The notes below the pieces were generated by a model. It saw nothing but the letters and a program-made list of their open reading frames with translations, did no database searches and was not told the origin of the DNA. A stretch of DNA of 64,000 nt. Source: Xaviernesmea rhizosphaerae (GTDB lineage Bacteria; Pseudomonadota; Alphaproteobacteria; Rhizobiales; Rhizobiaceae). Of the stretch, positions 62,701 to 64,000 are shown piece after piece. Numbering within the stretch: position 1 is the stretch's first letter; each line of letters starts with the position of its first letter. Position numbers and translations under genes: made by a program. The stretch spans positions 228,095 to 292,094 of the forward strand of contig NZ_MKIO01000024.1 of the NCBI RefSeq assembly GCF_001938945.1. The letters are read 5' to 3'.

Positions 62701-63579
62701 CGCTATATCGACTGGACGCCGTTCTTCCAGACCTGGGAGCTGAAGGGCAGCTATCCGGGCCTGCTCGAGGATGAGCGTCAGGGCGAGGCGGCACGCCAGC
62801 TCTATGCCGATGCCCAGGCCATGCTCGACAAGATCGTTGCGGAAAAATGGTTCGTGCCGCGCGCGGTGGTCGGCTTCTGGCCGGCCAATTCGGTCGGCGA
62901 CGACATCCGCCTGTTCACCGGCGAGGATCGTTCGGAAACGCTCGCAACCTTCTTCACCTTGCGCCAGCAGATGACCAAGCGCGACGGCCGGCCGAATGTG
63001 GCGCTGTCGGATTTCGTCGCGCCGCTGGAAGGCGGTCCGGGGGATTATGTCGGCGGCTTCGTCGTCACTGCCGGCTTCGAGGAGATCGCCATTGCCGAAC
63101 GCTTCGAGCGTGCCAATGACGATTATGCCGCGATCATGGTCAAGGCGCTGGCCGATCGCTTCGCCGAAGCCTTTGCCGAGCGCATGCATGAGCTGGTGCG
63201 CCGCGAGCTCTGGGGCCATGCCGCGGATGAGACCTATCGCCCGGAAGAGCTGATCGGCGAGCCCTATGCCGGCATTCGTCCGGCACCCGGCTATCCGGCC
63301 CAGCCTGATCACACCGAGAAGGTCACGCTGTTCAAGCTCCTGGATGCCGAAGCGCGCATCGGCGTTCAGTTGACCGAGAGCTATGCCATGTGGCCGGGCT
63401 CTTCCGTTTCCGGCCTCTACATCGCCCATCCCGAAGCCTATTATTTCGGCGTGGCCAAGGTGGAGCACGACCAGGTCGCCGATTATGCCCGGCGCAAGGG
63501 CATGACGATCGAGGCGATCGAACGCTGGCTCTCGCCGATCTTGAACTACACGCCGTCGAACCGCTCGCAAGCGGCATGA
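59797..63579 (+). CDS. metH: Cobalamin-dependent methionine synthase
   Basis: 1,260 residues with the four MetH modules: homocysteine domain ([10 protein letters not shown] near 38; zinc cysteines GGCCGST near 323), pterin domain ([16 protein letters not shown], about 370), cobalamin domain with the [14 protein letters not shown] base-off histidine (about 780), and the AdoMet activation domain ([12 protein letters not shown], about 1160; [26 protein letters not shown]). It methylates homocysteine using methyltetrahydrofolate. AGGAG is seven bases before the ATG at 59797. A palindrome upstream suggests SAH-dependent control. Family length, no disruption. Confidence 0.97.
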   Translation: MSAIDALFAEAAPQDRRADVRATLLSAARERILIMDGAMGTEIQQLKLEEDHFRGDRFVDCACHLKGNNDLLTLTQPQMIEDIHYAYAMAGADILETNTFSSTSIAQADYGMEAEVYALNRDGARLARRAAIRAEQTDGRRRFVAGAIGPTNRTASMSPDVNDPGFRAVTFDDLTTAYAEQIRGLIEGGADLLLIETIFDTLNAKAAYFAATMVFEEVGFELPVMISGTITDQSGRTLSGQTPTAFWHSLRHARPISFGLNCALGADAMRPHLAELSPIADTLICAYPNAGLPNAFGEYDQGPEQMAAQVLRFAEEGLVNIVGGCCGSTPAHIRAVAEAIAGRTPRAIPEVAPRMRLSGLEPFTLTAEIPFVNVGERTNVTGSARFRKLITSGDFTAALAVARDQVENGAQIIDINMDEGLIDSKAAMVSFLNLAAAEPDIARVPVMIDSSKWEVIEAGLKCVQGKPLVNSISLKEGEENFLAQARLCRAYGAAVVVMAFDEQGQADTQARKVEICTRAYRLLTDKVGFPPEDIVFDPNIFAVATGIEEHDNYGVDFIEATRAIRTGLPHAHVSGGVSNLSFSFRGNEPVREAMHAVFLYHAIQAGMDMGIVNAGQLAVYESIEPELREACEDVVLNRRADSTERLLEMAERFKGTGAKEAKTRDLAWRDWAVEKRLEHALVNGITDFIAEDTEEARLNSERPLHVIEGPLMAGMNVVGDLFGAGKMFLPQVVKSARVMKQAVAVLLPYMEAEKAAARAAGTQAEGRSTAGRILLATVKGDVHDIGKNIVGVVLACNNYEIIDLGVMVPAARILDTARSEKVDIIGLSGLITPSLDEMAFLAAEMEREGFDVPLLIGGATTSRVHTAVKIDPNYRRGATVYVPDASRAVGVVSQLLSPEARDGFIAETKAEYGRVAEKHRKNEADKQRLPIAKARANHHRSDWSAYQPVKPSFLGTRVFDGWDLAELRRYIDWTPFFQTWELKGSYPGLLEDERQGEAARQLYADAQAMLDKIVAEKWFVPRAVVGFWPANSVGDDIRLFTGEDRSETLATFFTLRQQMTKRDGRPNVALSDFVAPLEGGPGDYVGGFVVTAGFEEIAIAERFERANDDYAAIMVKALADRFAEAFAERMHELVRRELWGHAADETYRPEELIGEPYAGIRPAPGYPAQPDHTEKVTLFKLLDAEARIGVQLTESYAMWPGSSVSGLYIAHPEAYYFGVAKVEHDQVADYARRKGMTIEAIERWLSPILNYTPSNRSQAA

Positions 63580-63583
63580 TCCG

Positions 63584-63615
63584 AAAGCCGGTCCCTCCAA
63601 GGGGCCGGCTTTTTT
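63584..63615 (+). terminator. Intrinsic terminator of metH
   Basis: AAAGCCGGTCCC (63584-63595) pairs with GGGGCCGGCTTT (63601-63612), followed by TTTTTT. It starts five bases after the metH stop. Confidence 0.9.
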
Positions 63616-63835
63616 CGTGGTCGGGCGGGCAGATCCGCCCTCGGCAGGACCCGATCGATCCGGCCGTTTCGATCCGACGAGCGGCACCCCGGCGATCCAT
63701 GGGGCCGGGATCCGAGCGGAAATGCCGGTCCGGGACCGCAAATCGGCGCTTTCTCCGCGTCTGATGGTCCGGGCGATGCCAAGGGGCTCTGGTAGCCTGC
63801 CTCCGCAATGGGCAGAATGCACAAGGAAAAGACAG
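63616..63835. other. Spacer between metH terminator and the right-edge promoter
   Basis: 220 bases with no convincing gene or repeat; GC-rich to about 63800, then AT-rich. Confidence 0.5.
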
Positions 63836-63925
63836 AAATTTCATCGGAAAATCATAGGCTTATTATTTTTCGTCATTTTTCTGTTTTGTTTTGTGTTGAC
63901 GGCGGGGCGGGAGGGGGCATATAAG
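63836..63925 (+). promoter_or_regulatory. Strong promoter, probably of an rRNA operon
   Basis: An AT-rich UP-like tract (63836-63895) leads to TTGACG (63896-63901), an 18-base GC-rich spacer and TATAAG (63920-63925), then a GC-rich discriminator GCGCTC. This layout is characteristic of stringently controlled rRNA promoters in rhizobia. The transcript enters a leader-like sequence (63926-64000, with CTTCTGGCGCTGGTGCCTC). The 16S gene itself would lie beyond the window, so the identity is inference. Confidence 0.6.
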
Positions 63926-64000
63926 GCGCTCATCGAACGAGGGGCTGCGGCGCTTCTGGCGCTGGTGCCTCTCGCTTCTGTTTTCTGGACTGACGGTTTT

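Overview
The window is chromosomal DNA of a GC-rich alphaproteobacterium, most likely a member of the Rhizobiaceae (Rhizobium/Agrobacterium/Sinorhizobium relatives). This rests on an afg1(zapE)-mdh-sucC-sucD gene order, an Omp19-type lipoprotein next to the succinate dehydrogenase genes, C4-pathway haem synthesis (hemA present), a mitofilin gene between hemD and hemY, and a kinase - HbpS-like - AGE isomerase - metH order that from memory matches Sinorhizobium. Genus cannot be fixed from the window.

Layout. 1-8.8 kb (minus strand) carries TCA-cycle genes: start of sucD, sucC, mdh, then zapE, an Omp19-like lipoprotein, and sdhCDAB interrupted by a PIN/ribbon-helix-helix toxin-antitoxin pair between sdhA and sdhB. 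9-13.5 kb holds a secreted hypothetical protein, two intergenic palindromic repeats, a methyltransferase, EVE and YciI proteins, gpsA and tsaD. 13.7-20.8 kb (plus) is a haem/membrane-architecture run (hemC, hemD, mitofilin, hemY) followed by TerB, a glutamine amidotransferase and a nucleotidyltransferase-like protein. 20.8-24.4 kb has two MFS transporters around yggT. 24.6-31.9 kb (minus) is a complete NAD-dependent molybdenum formate dehydrogenase cluster (fdsG-fdsB-fdsA-fdhD-fdsD) with a LysR regulator upstream and an oxalate/formate-type transporter downstream. 32-41 kb is accessory: an ExoY-like sugar transferase, a perfect 32-bp inverted repeat, small membrane proteins, a second LysR facing an iron alcohol dehydrogenase plus an enolase-superfamily enzyme, a potassium-channel-like protein with a zinc ribbon, a lone CheW, and arginase. 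41-49 kb is the TamB/TamA envelope-assembly pair. 50-52.9 kb is hemA and dxr. 52.9-56.4 kb is a conspicuously AT-rich islet with two glycosyltransferases and an acetyltransferase, ending at a tRNA-Arg(CCT) gene whose 3' end faces it. 56.7-63.6 kb is a ROK sugar kinase, an HbpS-like protein, an AGE-family isomerase and metH. The last 170 bases contain what looks like a strong rRNA-operon promoter, with the transcript running off the right edge.

How it fits together. Succinyl-CoA made or used by sucCD feeds HemA, and HemC and HemD continue tetrapyrrole synthesis; SDH itself needs haem. Fds oxidises formate to CO2 with NAD+ reduction. The most unusual pieces are the toxin-antitoxin pair translationally linked to sdhB, the AT-rich islet encoding an O-fucosyltransferase-type enzyme at the tRNA gene, and the 32-bp inverted repeat that overlaps the end of a gene upstream of the exopolysaccharide-type transferase. 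Several palindromes look like operators: an FNR/FixK-like box before hemA, an OxyR-class LysR site before fds, and a 20-bp palindrome before metH. No CRISPR array, transposase, integrase or phage gene was seen. Many starts were chosen from ribosome-binding sites and family length rather than the longest frame.
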